From the NCBI GenBank assembly GCA_005776735.1, contig SXOM01000154.1, forward strand, positions 1-8,965: a stretch of DNA of 8,965 nucleotides, in the 5' to 3' direction. Position 1 is the first letter of the stretch. Every line of letters starts with the position of its first letter. Of the stretch, positions 1 through 7,435 are shown piece by piece. This DNA comes from Pseudomonadota bacterium. Its GTDB lineage: Bacteria > Myxococcota_A > UBA796 > SXON01. The notes under the pieces were generated by a model. That model had not been told where the DNA came from. It made no database searches and was given only the letters and a program-made list of their open reading frames with translations. Position numbers and translations under genes: made by a program.

Positions 1-2436
1 CAGGTCGGCGAGCTCGTCGATCACCACCACGATGTAGGGCAGCTTCTTGGGCGTCGGAAGCAACGAACCGTCCGGCCAGTCCGGGAAGTACGTGCGCGCC
101 TTCTCGGCCGTCCACTCGGCAGACTCGTGCTCGACCTTCTGGTTGAAGTTCTCGATGTTGCGGACCTTCCAGTCCCCGAGCATCCGGTAGCGACGATCCA
201 TCTCTTCGCAGGCCCACGCGAGGACCTTGCTCGCGAGCGTGGCGTTGGTCACGACCGGGTGCAGCAGGTGCGGAATCTCCTTGTAGAGCTCGAACTCCAA
301 CATCTTCGGGTCGACCAGGATGAGCCGCAGCTCGTCGGGGGTGCGCGTCATCAAGAGCGACACGAGCATCGCATTGATGCCGACGCTCTTTCCGGAGCCG
401 GTCGTACCGCCGACGAGGAGGTGCGGCGTCTTTGCGAGGTCGGCGACGTACGGGCGGCCTTCGGTGTCCTTGCCGAGCATGATCGGCAGGATGTGGTGTT
501 GCCCGCGAAATTCCGCCGACGCGAAGACGTCACGCGCCCACACCGTCTGACGGACGTCGTTGGGCACCTCGACGCCGACCACCCCGCGGCCGGGGAGCGG
601 CGCGACGATGCGGACGGCGAGCGCCTTGATCGCCATCGCGACGTCGTCGGCGAGCGACGCGATCTTGCTGAGCTTGATGCCCGGCGCCGGCTCGTACTCG
701 AACATGGTGATGACCGGGCCGGGCCGGATCGCCGTCACGCGGCCCTCGACGCCGAAGTCCTTGAGCTTCGCGGTGAGCCGGCCGGCGAGGTCGTGCAGGC
801 GCGACTCGTTGGCCGCGCCCACGATCGCCGGGTGCTCGTCGAGGAGGGAGAGCGGCGGGAGCTGGAAGGGCTGGTTGGTCTCGCGGATCGCGGTCCCGTC
901 GTCGTGACGTCCGCCCGACGCGAGGTTTCCCGGCACGACCGCGACGCCCTTGCGGGGACGCGGCGCCTTGGGCGCGAAGAGGTCGACGGCGTCGGGTGCG
1001 GCCGCGGCGGGGGGAACGAGCACCGTCGGCACCACCGCAGCGGGGAGCGGCGGCGGTTCCGGAGGCGCGCTCGAGAAGCCGAAGGCGTTGGTCGGCGGGT
1101 CGGCGGGCTCGGCGAGGAGCGAGGCCACCGGCGGGACGTCGTCGAGGACGTCGAGGTCGTCGTCCTCCATCGCCACCGAGGGGGGCGGGGGCAAGGGCGC
1201 CGCCCGCAGCGTCGGCGCGGGAGTGGGCCGGGGCGCGGGGATGTCGTAGACGTCGTCCCGCGCGCGTTCCTCTGCACGCGCGCGGGTCGCGACCACCGGC
1301 GGCTCGGTGTCTTCGAGCTCGACCTCGACCAGCGCACGCTCACTGAGCTGCGTCGGCTTGTCCACGGGCGGACCCTCCACCCGGGCGCGCGGACGCGGCG
1401 GAGCGGCCGCCGACCAGACGCTCCCGTGAACCGACGGGAGGTCGGGCACGGGGGGCACCTCGTCTTCCATCGGCGGCGCGCGCCGAGTGGGCGGCATCGG
1501 CTCGCGCACGGTCAGGGCGGACGGGCTCGCCGTCGTCGGCCCGGACACCGCCGCGGTCGCGGGTGCGGCCCACGCCTCGTCGACCCCGTCGTCTTCGTCC
1601 GCGTACTCCTCGTCGTCGTCCGCGGGGCCGACGAGCCGCTCCCGCAGGCGCTCTCCGGCACGGCTGCCGAGGGAAGCGGCGCCCCGGCCGACCGCCAGGG
1701 TGGCGGCGCCGAGCATGCGCCCCACCGCCGGCGTGCCGGTCTGGACGCGCTCCACCGTTGCGGCCGCGAGGGGCTGCCAGTTGATGCCGAAGAGCCCGGT
1801 GAGGGCCGCCAACAGGCCGGTCCCGACCGCGAGGCTCCCGCCCACGCGGCCCACGTTCTGGGCCAGGAGTTCTCCGGTGAGGACCCCGACGAGGCCGCCG
1901 GGCGGGAACGCGCGGGTGTCGGCGTGCCCGAGGCCCAGGTCGAGCGCCGTCGCGCACATCCACAACGCGACCGCTCCGAGCATCAGGTTCCACATCGACC
2001 GGGACACCCGCCCGGCCAGCCGCATGACCATCCACGCGCCGACCACCAGCACCGACCAGCTCGCCCACCCGAACGCCTGGTACAGCGCGTCGGCCGCGTA
2101 GGCGCCGACCGGACCACACCAGTTGAGCACCTGGCCGGAACCGCTGGCTACGCTCAGCGACGGGTCGGAGGGCGACCACGATGCGAGGCTCAACGTCAGG
2201 AACGCGCTCGCCGCGATGCCGGAGATCGTGAGGACCTGGCCGAGCGCAGGGTGGCTCGGCGGCGCCTCGACGCGTCGACGTGCCGAGCCCTTCGGCCCGC
2301 GGGTCGCGCCCTCCTTCGCGACCGGACGCCGGCGGGACGCGTCGTTCCCCTCCCCCGCGGCGCGCCGGGCCAGCGGCGCCGGCTCGGCCGGCTCGGCGCT
2401 GGTGGTCTCGGGAGCTTCGGTGCGTACACGGGCCAA
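1..2436 (-). CDS. ftsK: DNA translocase FtsK/SpoIIIE, N-terminal 812 residues (3' end outside window)
   Basis: A septum-anchored, ATP-driven double-stranded DNA pump that clears and segregates chromosome termini at division. The frame is open to the window edge, so the end of the motor and the DNA-reading gamma domain are not visible. From the N-terminus there is a basic, Pro/Ala-rich cytoplasmic tail (1-63) and a membrane region of about four helices (about 66-216) with the family motif NWCGPVGA at 105-112. A long Pro/Ala/acidic linker follows (about 220-510, with an Asp/Glu patch near 266-288). Next come the alpha domain (from about 513) and the RecA-like beta domain, with Walker A GTTGSGKS at 677-684 and Walker B VVVIDELADL at the edge. 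The TTG start at 2434-2436 is chosen because no in-frame ATG or GTG lies near it and GAGG sits 7 bases upstream. It is 61 bases after the OPX stop. Identity is secure; the exact start is less so. Confidence 0.95.
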   Translation of the reverse strand, partial: MARVRTEAPETTSAEPAEPAPLARRAAGEGNDASRRRPVAKEGATRGPKGSARRRVEAPPSHPALGQVLTISGIAASAFLTLSLASWSPSDPSLSVASGSGQVLNWCGPVGAYAADALYQAFGWASWSVLVVGAWMVMRLAGRVSRSMWNLMLGAVALWMCATALDLGLGHADTRAFPPGGLVGVLTGELLAQNVGRVGGSLAVGTGLLAALTGLFGINWQPLAAATVERVQTGTPAVGRMLGAATLAVGRGAASLGSRAGERLRERLVGPADDDEEYADEDDGVDEAWAAPATAAVSGPTTASPSALTVREPMPPTRRAPPMEDEVPPVPDLPSVHGSVWSAAAPPRPRARVEGPPVDKPTQLSERALVEVELEDTEPPVVATRARAEERARDDVYDIPAPRPTPAPTLRAAPLPPPPSVAMEDDDLDVLDDVPPVASLLAEPADPPTNAFGFSSAPPEPPPLPAAVVPTVLVPPAAAAPDAVDLFAPKAPRPRKGVAVVPGNLASGGRHDDGTAIRETNQPFQLPPLSLLDEHPAIVGAANESRLHDLAGRLTAKLKDFGVEGRVTAIRPGPVITMFEYEPAPGIKLSKIASLADDVAMAIKALAVRIVAPLPGRGVVGVEVPNDVRQTVWARDVFASAEFRGQHHILPIMLGKDTEGRPYVADLAKTPHLLVGGTTGSGKSVGINAMLVSLLMTRTPDELRLILVDPKMLEFELYKEIPHLLHPVVTNATLASKVLAWACEEMDRRYRMLGDWKVRNIENFNQKVEHESAEWTAEKARTYFPDWPDGSLLPTPKKLPYIVVVIDELADL

Positions 2437-2443
2437 GGGGACA

Positions 2444-2447
2444 CCTC
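2444..2447 (-). promoter_or_regulatory. Ribosome binding site supporting the TTG start of ftsK
   Basis: Read on the minus strand this is GAGG, followed by 7 bases and then TTG (2436-2434). Upstream in-frame codons back to about 2490 contain no ATG or GTG. The ATG at 2456-2458 is in a different frame. The spacing is ideal, which makes the unusual TTG start the best choice. Confidence 0.5.
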
Positions 2448-2497
2448 GTCCCTCGCATCGTACCGCCTTGCTCTTGACGCGTCGAGAGCTGGCCTCG

Positions 2498-3355
2498 CTA
2501 GATCGCCGATTCCGGTACGTTGACGTGGTCGCCGGGTTTGAGCGCAACGTCAGCGTCGAGCCCCTGGAGCACACGCCGCAGGTTGACGACGATCTGGGTT
2601 TCGCCGCGGATCAACTTGACCTTGCTGCGCAAAGCCGTACCCGTGAAGCCGCCCGCCGCCGCAACGGCCGTGGACAACGTCATCCCGTCGCGGAACGGGA
2701 GGCTGCCCGGCTTCTGCACCATCCCGTCGATGAAGATGAGCTGCGCCTGCGGGACCACGAGGCTGTCGCCGGGGAGCACCACGACGTCGGCTCCCGCGTC
2801 GCCCTTGGAGACCAGGTACAGGTCGACCGGGACGACCTCTCGCGCCCCCGCCACCTCGCGCCACAGCTCGGCGCGCGGCGTGGCCGGGTCGACCAGGCCC
2901 CCCGCGCGCACCAGCACGTCGCTGACGTGGACCACGCGCTTGGTGAGCGGGTACTCCCCGGGCGTCACCACGCCGCCGGTGACTTTCACCAGCTTGGACG
3001 TGATCTGCTCCACCACCACGACCACCTGGGGATTGAGCACGTAGCCGTCGCGCAAGCGGGCCTCGATCTGCTCCTTGGCGCCGGCGAGGGTGTGACCCGC
3101 GACGCCGACCCTGCCCGCGTACGGAATGTCGATCGCGCCGTCGGTGCCCACCGGAAAACTGCCGCTCATCTCGGCCTGACCGAGCACCTCGACCCGGATG
3201 GTGTCGCCCGGCCCCAATTCGTAGGTGACGTCGACCGAGGGCGCATCCGAAGCGAGCGCCGTCCCCGAAGACCACGCCAGGAGCACGCAGAACAGCGCCA
3301 GCAGCACCCGCAAACTCGCTCCCACCGTGCTCAACATAGCACCACCGGACGCCAC
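2498..3355 (-). CDS. Short OPX polysaccharide export protein (Poly_export plus two SLBB domains)
   Basis: A periplasmic/outer-membrane polysaccharide export (OPX, Wza-related) protein of 285 residues. A signal peptide occupies about 1-36, with a hydrophobic stretch LLALFCVLLAW and a cleavage site near TALAS. No convincing lipobox is present. The Poly_export domain (about 43-117) contains YELGPGDTIRVEVLGQ. SLBB repeats follow at about 121-203 (VTGGVVTPGEYPL) and about 207-281 (IDGMVQKPGSLPFRDG). The chain stops right after the second SLBB, so it lacks the C-terminal amphipathic helix with which Wza crosses the outer membrane. Such OPX proteins are thought to need a separate beta-barrel, and one ends only 8 bases upstream. 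The GTG start at 3355 has AGGG 6 bases away. ATG at 3335-3337 (residue 7) also gives a good signal peptide. Coupled translation with the barrel gene is likely. The substrate is unknown. Confidence 0.88.
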   Translation of the reverse strand: MASGGAMLSTVGASLRVLLALFCVLLAWSSGTALASDAPSVDVTYELGPGDTIRVEVLGQAEMSGSFPVGTDGAIDIPYAGRVGVAGHTLAGAKEQIEARLRDGYVLNPQVVVVVEQITSKLVKVTGGVVTPGEYPLTKRVVHVSDVLVRAGGLVDPATPRAELWREVAGAREVVPVDLYLVSKGDAGADVVVLPGDSLVVPQAQLIFIDGMVQKPGSLPFRDGMTLSTAVAAAGGFTGTALRSKVKLIRGETQIVVNLRRVLQGLDADVALKPGDHVNVPESAI

Positions 3356-3361
3356 CTACTT

Positions 3362-3365
3362 CCCT
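3362..3365 (-). promoter_or_regulatory. Ribosome binding site for the OPX gene
   Basis: AGGG on the minus strand overlaps the TAG stop of the beta-barrel gene and lies 6 bases before the GTG at 3355. It favours GTG over the internal ATG at 3337, although that ATG has its own weak GGTGG 4 bases upstream. Confidence 0.35.
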
Positions 3366-4749
3366 AGTAGGTGAACGTCAGGCCCAGGGTGCCGGACAGG
3401 TCGTCGTACTGCGTGGAGTAGTAGACGTCGGCGCAGTCTTCTTCTGCGCACGCGCGCCGCGACCACGAGCCCGACGCCCCCGCGGAGAGCCACGGCGCGA
3501 CCTTGTAGGAGGCGCTGAGCTTGCCGAGCAGGTTCTGGTCGCCGCGGACCACTTCGCCGTGGAAGTTGTCCAGCCGGTAGCTGAACTCCGCGCCGACCCC
3601 AATCCGATTCTGGATGGTGCCTTCGTAGCGGAAGAACAGGTAGTTGTAGGCGACGTAGTTGGTGAAGACCGCGTCCTGGAAGTCCTTGCGGTAGCCGGCG
3701 GTGACCGTGTGCCCGCGCAGCGGAGCGTACGACACCTGAAGACTGATCAAGAGGCCGTCGAGCGCGGAGGTGTCGGTCGCGAAGGTCTCGTCGCCGACGA
3801 GGTTGAGCTCGGCCGACGAATCGACCAGGCTGCCGACGAGCGGATCGTCGAGGACCGACTGCTCGTCGTAGGTCATCATGCCGAAGCCGATCTGCGCGGA
3901 CGCCGCGAGCTTCTGCGTGAACTGCCCGGTGACGCCCGTGCTCAGTCGCCAGGCGTCGGCGTCAGGCTTGCCGATGAAGCTGCCGATGGACGAACCTTCG
4001 ATGTCCGGACCCACCGCCTCGATGAGGTTGTTGTCCCACCGGAGGAAGTTGTAGGAGAAGTTCGCGACCAACGACGTCTTCGGCAGGAACTTCCACGTGG
4101 CGCCGACGACCGGACCGTACTGCTGCCGGCCGTTGTAGGTGGCCGAGGTCGTGGTGGTGAGCAGCTCGTCGGGGACGTCGTAGACATCGACCCCCAACTG
4201 ACCCAACACCTCGATCTGCAGCGCAGAGCCGGGCCGGATCTGCACGCCGCCCAACAGGTCGTTGCTGGTGTGGACGATGTTGGCCGTGCCGTTGCCCTCG
4301 GCGGTCGGCATCTCGGTCGGGATGTTCTCGTTGCCGAACTTGTTGTCCAACCGCACGCCGATGCGCGACTGCGGGAGGAGCGAGAGCGCGAAGTCGACAT
4401 TGAAGTCCGAGAAACGATCGGCGTTCTCGGGGTGGAAGTTGTCCTCGGGGAAGAAGTCGATGAACTTCTTGAGCCCGTAGCCAGCGCCGAGTTCGAACTT
4501 GGCCACCCGGCCGGCCGCCGCAAGCTCGAGCCGGGGCTTGAGCACCCACGCCATCGCGCTGATCTCAGGCGACTGATCCGAGCCGTCGGCCAGGTAGAGG
4601 TTGGAGTGCGCTTCGATGCCCGTCATCACCGAAGGGGTGATGGTGACGTCGCCCACGCGGATGTGGTCGCCGGGGGCGGCGTACGCCGACGCGCTCGCGC
4701 CCAACCCGAGCACGATCACGCATCCCGACTTCTTCCACACGTTCTGCAT
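3364..4749 (-). CDS. Outer-membrane beta-barrel protein, putative porin partner of the OPX protein
   Basis: A 461-residue outer-membrane protein. A signal peptide with two Lys, a hydrophobic core and cleavage near AYA|AP (residue 24) is followed by a domain dense in alternating polar/aromatic strands separated by acidic loops. It ends in a strand closing with an aromatic residue (LGLTFTY), the usual signal for the Bam assembly machine. The pattern matches the BBP2_2-type putative beta-barrel porin 2 group from memory; I cannot run a profile. Residues 434 and 439 are Cys in a late, probably extracellular loop (CAEEDC). The gene lies 85 bases after the small periplasmic protein gene and 8 bases before the OPX gene. 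That context suggests it supplies the outer-membrane channel the OPX protein lacks, as proposed for EpsX with EpsY in Myxococcus xanthus. ATG at 4749 is preceded by GAGG. A different role, for example in a Glt-like envelope complex, is possible. Confidence 0.85.
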   Translation of the reverse strand: MQNVWKKSGCVIVLGLGASASAYAAPGDHIRVGDVTITPSVMTGIEAHSNLYLADGSDQSPEISAMAWVLKPRLELAAAGRVAKFELGAGYGLKKFIDFFPEDNFHPENADRFSDFNVDFALSLLPQSRIGVRLDNKFGNENIPTEMPTAEGNGTANIVHTSNDLLGGVQIRPGSALQIEVLGQLGVDVYDVPDELLTTTTSATYNGRQQYGPVVGATWKFLPKTSLVANFSYNFLRWDNNLIEAVGPDIEGSSIGSFIGKPDADAWRLSTGVTGQFTQKLAASAQIGFGMMTYDEQSVLDDPLVGSLVDSSAELNLVGDETFATDTSALDGLLISLQVSYAPLRGHTVTAGYRKDFQDAVFTNYVAYNYLFFRYEGTIQNRIGVGAEFSYRLDNFHGEVVRGDQNLLGKLSASYKVAPWLSAGASGSWSRRACAEEDCADVYYSTQYDDLSGTLGLTFTY

Positions 4750-4834
4750 CTACCTCGCCTTCATCTGCAACTCGGGCCGCCGCCTAACCTGGACTGAGAA
4801 CTTTGCCGATGTACAGACACCGGCCAAGGCAGAA

Positions 4835-5347
4835 CTAGCTCGGGCTGGGATCGAGCACGATGTCGACGGGTACCTCGTCGTCGACCTTCAGGCCCTCGCC
4901 GCCGCCCGACACCGAAGACACGGTCTTTCCCGGGTCCCCGGAGGTGCTCTTCGCGCACTGCTGGGCCGCCACCAGGAGCTCCTGGGCGCGGCCGTGGAGG
5001 ACCACGAGCTGCCGGAACTTGGCGCCCCCGTGGGTACCGCTGGCCAGCTCGGCCTTGAGGTCGTTGTTCACGTCGCCGGAGATCTGGGCGATGGTCTGCA
5101 ACTGAGGGAGCTTGTCCTTCAGGCACTTGACCAGCTCCTCGTTCTTCTTCTTGTCGGACTCAGCCGCCTTGAGCAGCTGCTCGACCGTGCTGACCGACGC
5201 GGTGATGTCCTTCATCATCTCGGCGGCGCTGGTCGCCATCTCCTTCGGCGTTGCCGTGGAGGCCTGCTCGACGGACGTGGTGATTCCCGGAGCCTCGGCG
5301 TGGGCCGGGGCCATGGCGAGCGTCAGGGCGAAGGAGAGCACGTGCAT
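4835..5347 (-). CDS. Small exported helical protein of unknown function
   Basis: A 170-residue protein not matched to a named family. Residues 1-17 look like a short signal peptide (cleavage AHA|E), although the n-region has no Lys or Arg. Residues about 35-135 are Ala/Glu/Lys/Leu/Gln-rich and probably form a helical hairpin or coiled coil. Cys75 lies in the first helix (KCLKDKL) and Cys131 ends the second (AAQQC), well placed for a disulfide in the oxidising periplasm. The tail (about 137-170) is Gly/Ser-rich, then acidic. From memory, small proteins with this CL-x-DKL start and Cys end occur in other Myxococcota, often beside envelope-machine genes, but I cannot check. ATG at 5347 has GGGAG 5 bases upstream. 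It lies between the AgmX/PglI-domain gene (67-base gap) and the barrel gene, which suggests a periplasmic adaptor. That role is inference only. Confidence 0.8.
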   Translation of the reverse strand: MHVLSFALTLAMAPAHAEAPGITTSVEQASTATPKEMATSAAEMMKDITASVSTVEQLLKAAESDKKKNEELVKCLKDKLPQLQTIAQISGDVNNDLKAELASGTHGGAKFRQLVVLHGRAQELLVAAQQCAKSTSGDPGKTVSSVSGGGEGLKVDDEVPVDIVLDPSPS

Positions 5348-5414
5348 TCACGCTCCCGAGAGAGGGGTTTGGAACAACATAGCCCGTATCGGCCGACCCC
5401 GCCCGATCTTTCGC

Positions 5415-6755
5415 CTACTGGCCGGATACCACCCAGGCCCACTCGTCGACCGTCGCGGTGACGCTCGCGTCGAACCGGAGGCTGCGCACCGTCTTGGCGA
5501 TGCAGCCGCCCAGTTCTTCGCTGCCGGAGGTGTTCTTCACCACGTGCGCTTCGGTGACCTTGCCCGCCTGGATGGTCCACCCGATGCCGACGCGGCCGTT
5601 GGTGTTCGGGTCCTTCTTCAGGGCGGCCTGCACGCAGGTCTCGACGCGGCCCTTGGCGCCGCGGACCACCCGGCCGATGTCGGCGGGATCGCCCTCTTCG
5701 GCGTCGACATCGCCTTCGCCCACGTCGACCTTGGCCTTCTTGACCGCGATCGTGGCTTCGGCTCCCGTACCCGCCTTGCCGGCCGAGTTCTGCGTGATGC
5801 CGACCGCGGCGTCGCCCTGACCGCCGGCGCCAGAGCCCTTCATGATGCCCACGTTGTCGGCCGTCGCCATCTCGGTGCCGTTGACCCCGCTGAGCGCCGC
5901 GTCGAGCTTGCCCGACATCGCGGCCTGGTCGCCAAGGATGTCGCTCGCGATCTGATCGGAGCCTTCGCCCGTGGTGCCGAGCATCTGCAAGACGAGCGAC
6001 TTCTTCGCCACCGAGTCGGCGGTGGGGGCCGGCTTCGCCGAAGCGGCCGCGTCCTGCGTGGTGTCGGCCGGCTTCTTGACCTCGGTCTTGTCCTCTTCCG
6101 GACCCTTGTCCTCGATGACCGGCTTGATCTCCTGGATCTCGACCTGTTCGACCTTTTCGACCACCAGGTCGAGCGCACGGTCCATGTGGTCGAGCGCGTT
6201 GTCCTCGACCGGCGGGTGCAGCGCGATGGCCACGTAGAACAGGACCGCGATGAGGTTGAACACCCCGAGCAGCCCGAGGAAGAGCGGGTCGTCGTCGTTG
6301 AAGACGCGCGCCTTGAAGTCGGCGGCGGTGACCGCGCGAACCGGCTCGGGCGGCGCATTGACGAACTGGAAGAGCAACGTGATGCCGCCGAGCGACACCT
6401 TGCCGCGCACGCTCTCGGTGAGCGGGAGCGCCCAGGACTCGCCGCGCTTCTGCATGTCGCCGCGGGCGCGCAGCTCGCCGAGGTCGCGAATCCCGTCCTT
6501 CCACGAGATCTTGCCCTCCAGCTTCTCGGGGACGACGAGCGCGTAGCTGCCCGCCTGCCACACGAAGAGGGCGTGCGAAGGCCCGAGCCCGAGGCCCGGA
6601 TAGCTGAACATCGCCTTCGGCGAGTCGCCGACGGTCACCGTCTCGCTGGATTTGACCAGGCGTTCCTGGATGATCTTCCCTTCCTGCACCACGCCGATGC
6701 GCAGGACCTTGGGAAGCGACTTCTGGGCGGCCTGGGTCTGGGCGGCAGCGGACAT
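5415..6755 (-). CDS. Single-pass envelope protein with AgmX/PglI (GltG/GltJ-type, TonB-like) C-terminal domain
   Basis: A 446-residue inner-membrane protein, probably a trans-periplasmic transducer. Residues about 16-133 form a compact beta-rich, FHA-like cytoplasmic domain (VLRIGVVQEGK, ETVTVGDSPK, GGITLLFQFV). One membrane segment spans about 157-179. A low-complexity periplasmic linker follows: Glu/Val/Lys-rich at 195-230, then Ala/Gly-rich. The last about 85 residues carry the AgmX/PglI signature: IGRVVRGAKGRVETC, then NGRVGIGWTIQAGKV, then a second Cys in GGCIAKTVRSLRF. Cys374 and Cys418 probably pair. In Myxococcus, GltG and GltJ (AgmX) have this layout and link the AglRQS motor to outer-membrane parts. 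The ATG at 6755 begins the conserved N-terminal region and has AGGTG upstream. The frame stays open further upstream, but only as antisense noise across the TolR genes. A one-to-one match to GltG, GltJ or PglI cannot be settled. Confidence 0.87.
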   Translation of the reverse strand: MSAAAQTQAAQKSLPKVLRIGVVQEGKIIQERLVKSSETVTVGDSPKAMFSYPGLGLGPSHALFVWQAGSYALVVPEKLEGKISWKDGIRDLGELRARGDMQKRGESWALPLTESVRGKVSLGGITLLFQFVNAPPEPVRAVTAADFKARVFNDDDPLFLGLLGVFNLIAVLFYVAIALHPPVEDNALDHMDRALDLVVEKVEQVEIQEIKPVIEDKGPEEDKTEVKKPADTTQDAAASAKPAPTADSVAKKSLVLQMLGTTGEGSDQIASDILGDQAAMSGKLDAALSGVNGTEMATADNVGIMKGSGAGGQGDAAVGITQNSAGKAGTGAEATIAVKKAKVDVGEGDVDAEEGDPADIGRVVRGAKGRVETCVQAALKKDPNTNGRVGIGWTIQAGKVTEAHVVKNTSGSEELGGCIAKTVRSLRFDASVTATVDEWAWVVSGQ

Positions 6756-6804
6756 GAGCACCTGTCGGAGGAGTCTACTTTCTGGTGGGACAGCGGCGCG
6801 TGAA

Positions 6805-6825
6805 GATAGTTCAAAAAAACCTATC
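6805..6825. promoter_or_regulatory. A/T-rich dyad in the gap before the AgmX/PglI-domain gene (candidate operator or promoter)
   Basis: A five-base inverted repeat, GATAG (6805-6809) and CTATC (6821-6825), flanks an 11-base A-rich spacer with seven consecutive A at 6813-6819. It is the only A/T-rich island in a 209-base GC-rich gap and lies about 50-70 bases upstream of the start at 6755. It could be an operator or part of a promoter. A TATCTT-like -10 (minus strand, 6808-6803) is possible, but no convincing -35 accompanies it. Confidence 0.3.
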
Positions 6826-6890
6826 CGGTCGAACGACCCGCCGCGACCCACTCTGGGCGAGCCGCCGCGACCGTCCCGAAGGCGGCAGGG

Positions 6891-6908
6891 GCTCGCGCGG
6901 CTCGCGCG
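6891..6908. repeat. Two tandem copies of a 9-base unit
   Basis: GCTCGCGCG occurs twice head to tail in the intergenic gap. It is a short, low-complexity GC repeat of unknown meaning. Confidence 0.45.
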
Positions 6909-6942
6909 CCGCGGGGCGGGGTGGCCGCCGTCGGGCACGGTC

Positions 6943-6954
6943 GCGCCGCGGCGC
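6943..6954. repeat. Perfect 12-base palindrome downstream of the second tolR-like gene
   Basis: GCGCCGCGGCGC reads identically on both strands and starts 11 bases past the TolR-like stop on the minus strand. It could fold at the 3' end of the motor mRNA, but in such GC-rich DNA it could also be chance. Confidence 0.45.
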
Positions 6955-6964
6955 CCCGGAGGGC

Positions 6965-7435
6965 TCAGTCTTCGCCCACCACCACGAAGCGATAGCGCGC
7001 AAAGCCGGCGTCGGCCGCGCTCTCCAGGATGGGGCCGAGCGCCGACCACGGTACCCGGCGGTCGCATTCGACCTGGAGGGCGGCCTTGTCCGGCTCGCGC
7101 GCCGCCGCCGCCAATGGCGTGAGCGCCTCGGTGACCGCGGTCGGGCCCTTGTCGCGCATCGGCGTCCCCGCACGCAGCGCCCCCGCGTCGAGCACGAGCA
7201 CCTGGCGCCCGTCCACGAGCACGCCCGAAGGGAGGATGCGGACGACCGCGCCGGGCTCGACGGCGCGCGTCGACTGACTGCGCGGGAGCTCGAGCGCGTC
7301 GTCGCCCTGGAACCCCGGATCGTAGAACACGAGCAGGAACAGGAGCACCAGGGTGAACATGTCGACCATCGACGTGATGATCAACGTGCTCGCGAGCTCG
7401 TTGCGGCGGCGGCGACGACGCGGCTTGAGCTTCAC
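6965..7435 (-). CDS. TolR/ExbD-type stator protein with intact membrane Asp (second of two)
   Basis: A 156-residue inner-membrane protein of the ExbD/TolR family, which works with a TolQ/ExbB channel to turn proton flow into motion of a periplasmic partner. Residues 6-11 are six Arg in a row at the cytoplasmic face. One membrane helix spans about 18-38, with the key Asp25 in TSMVDMFTLVLLFLLVF at the position that carries protons in this family. The periplasmic domain (about 45-156) ends with a YRFVVVGED strand, as usual for ExbD proteins. The GTG start at 7435 overlaps the TGA of the preceding TolR gene by four bases (GTGA). A strong GGGGAGG lies 7 bases upstream, so the two are translationally coupled. 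The pair with a TolQ recalls AglR-AglQ-AglS of Myxococcus gliding, but TolQ-TolR-TolR sets also occur elsewhere. Confidence 0.88.
   Translation of the reverse strand: MKLKPRRRRRRNELASTLIITSMVDMFTLVLLFLLVFYDPGFQGDDALELPRSQSTRAVEPGAVVRILPSGVLVDGRQVLVLDAGALRAGTPMRDKGPTAVTEALTPLAAAAREPDKAALQVECDRRVPWSALGPILESAADAGFARYRFVVVGED

Larger units (their letters stand above)
6756..6964 (-). other. Intergenic gap between tolR-like and AgmX/PglI-domain genes
   Basis: This 209-base stretch separates two otherwise compact gene blocks. It contains a perfect 12-base palindrome (GCGCCGCGGCGC, 6943-6954), just past the stop of the second TolR gene. It also holds a tandem 9-base repeat GCTCGCGCG (6891-6908) and two copies of CCGCCGCGACC (6838-6848 and 6862-6872). 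The palindrome lacks a following T-run on the minus strand, so an intrinsic terminator is not shown. No credible coding frame was found here. Confidence 0.5.

Noticed and set aside
1340..2458. 372-residue minus-strand frame starting at an ATG just upstream of ftsK
   Set aside because: It is in another frame from FtsK, is Arg/Gly-rich without motifs, and overlaps the FtsK membrane region.
127..2523. 798-residue open frame on the plus strand opposite ftsK
   Set aside because: It is the exact antisense of a clear FtsK coding frame. Its product is Arg/Asp/His-rich low complexity with no domain, as expected of a mirror frame in GC-rich DNA.
3559..4797. 412-residue plus-strand frame opposite the beta-barrel gene
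   Set aside because: The composition is Val/Glu/Arg/Asp-rich with no motif, while the minus-strand product has a signal peptide and a barrel terminus.
4750..4834. Possible promoter before the beta-barrel gene (TTGGCC with a distant A/T patch)
   Set aside because: No acceptable -10 at 16-18 bases was found, and the sigma-54 pattern (GG-N10-GC) also fails. The gap holds nothing I can support.
5112..6803. 563-residue plus-strand frame opposite the AgmX/PglI-domain and small helical genes
   Set aside because: It is a mirror frame with no recognisable domain, and it crosses two well-supported minus-strand genes.
6805..6840. Possible intrinsic terminator with a T-run on the minus strand
   Set aside because: Only a 4-base stem (GGTC/GACC) precedes the seven T, and 7 bases separate them. 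This is too weak to call a terminator.
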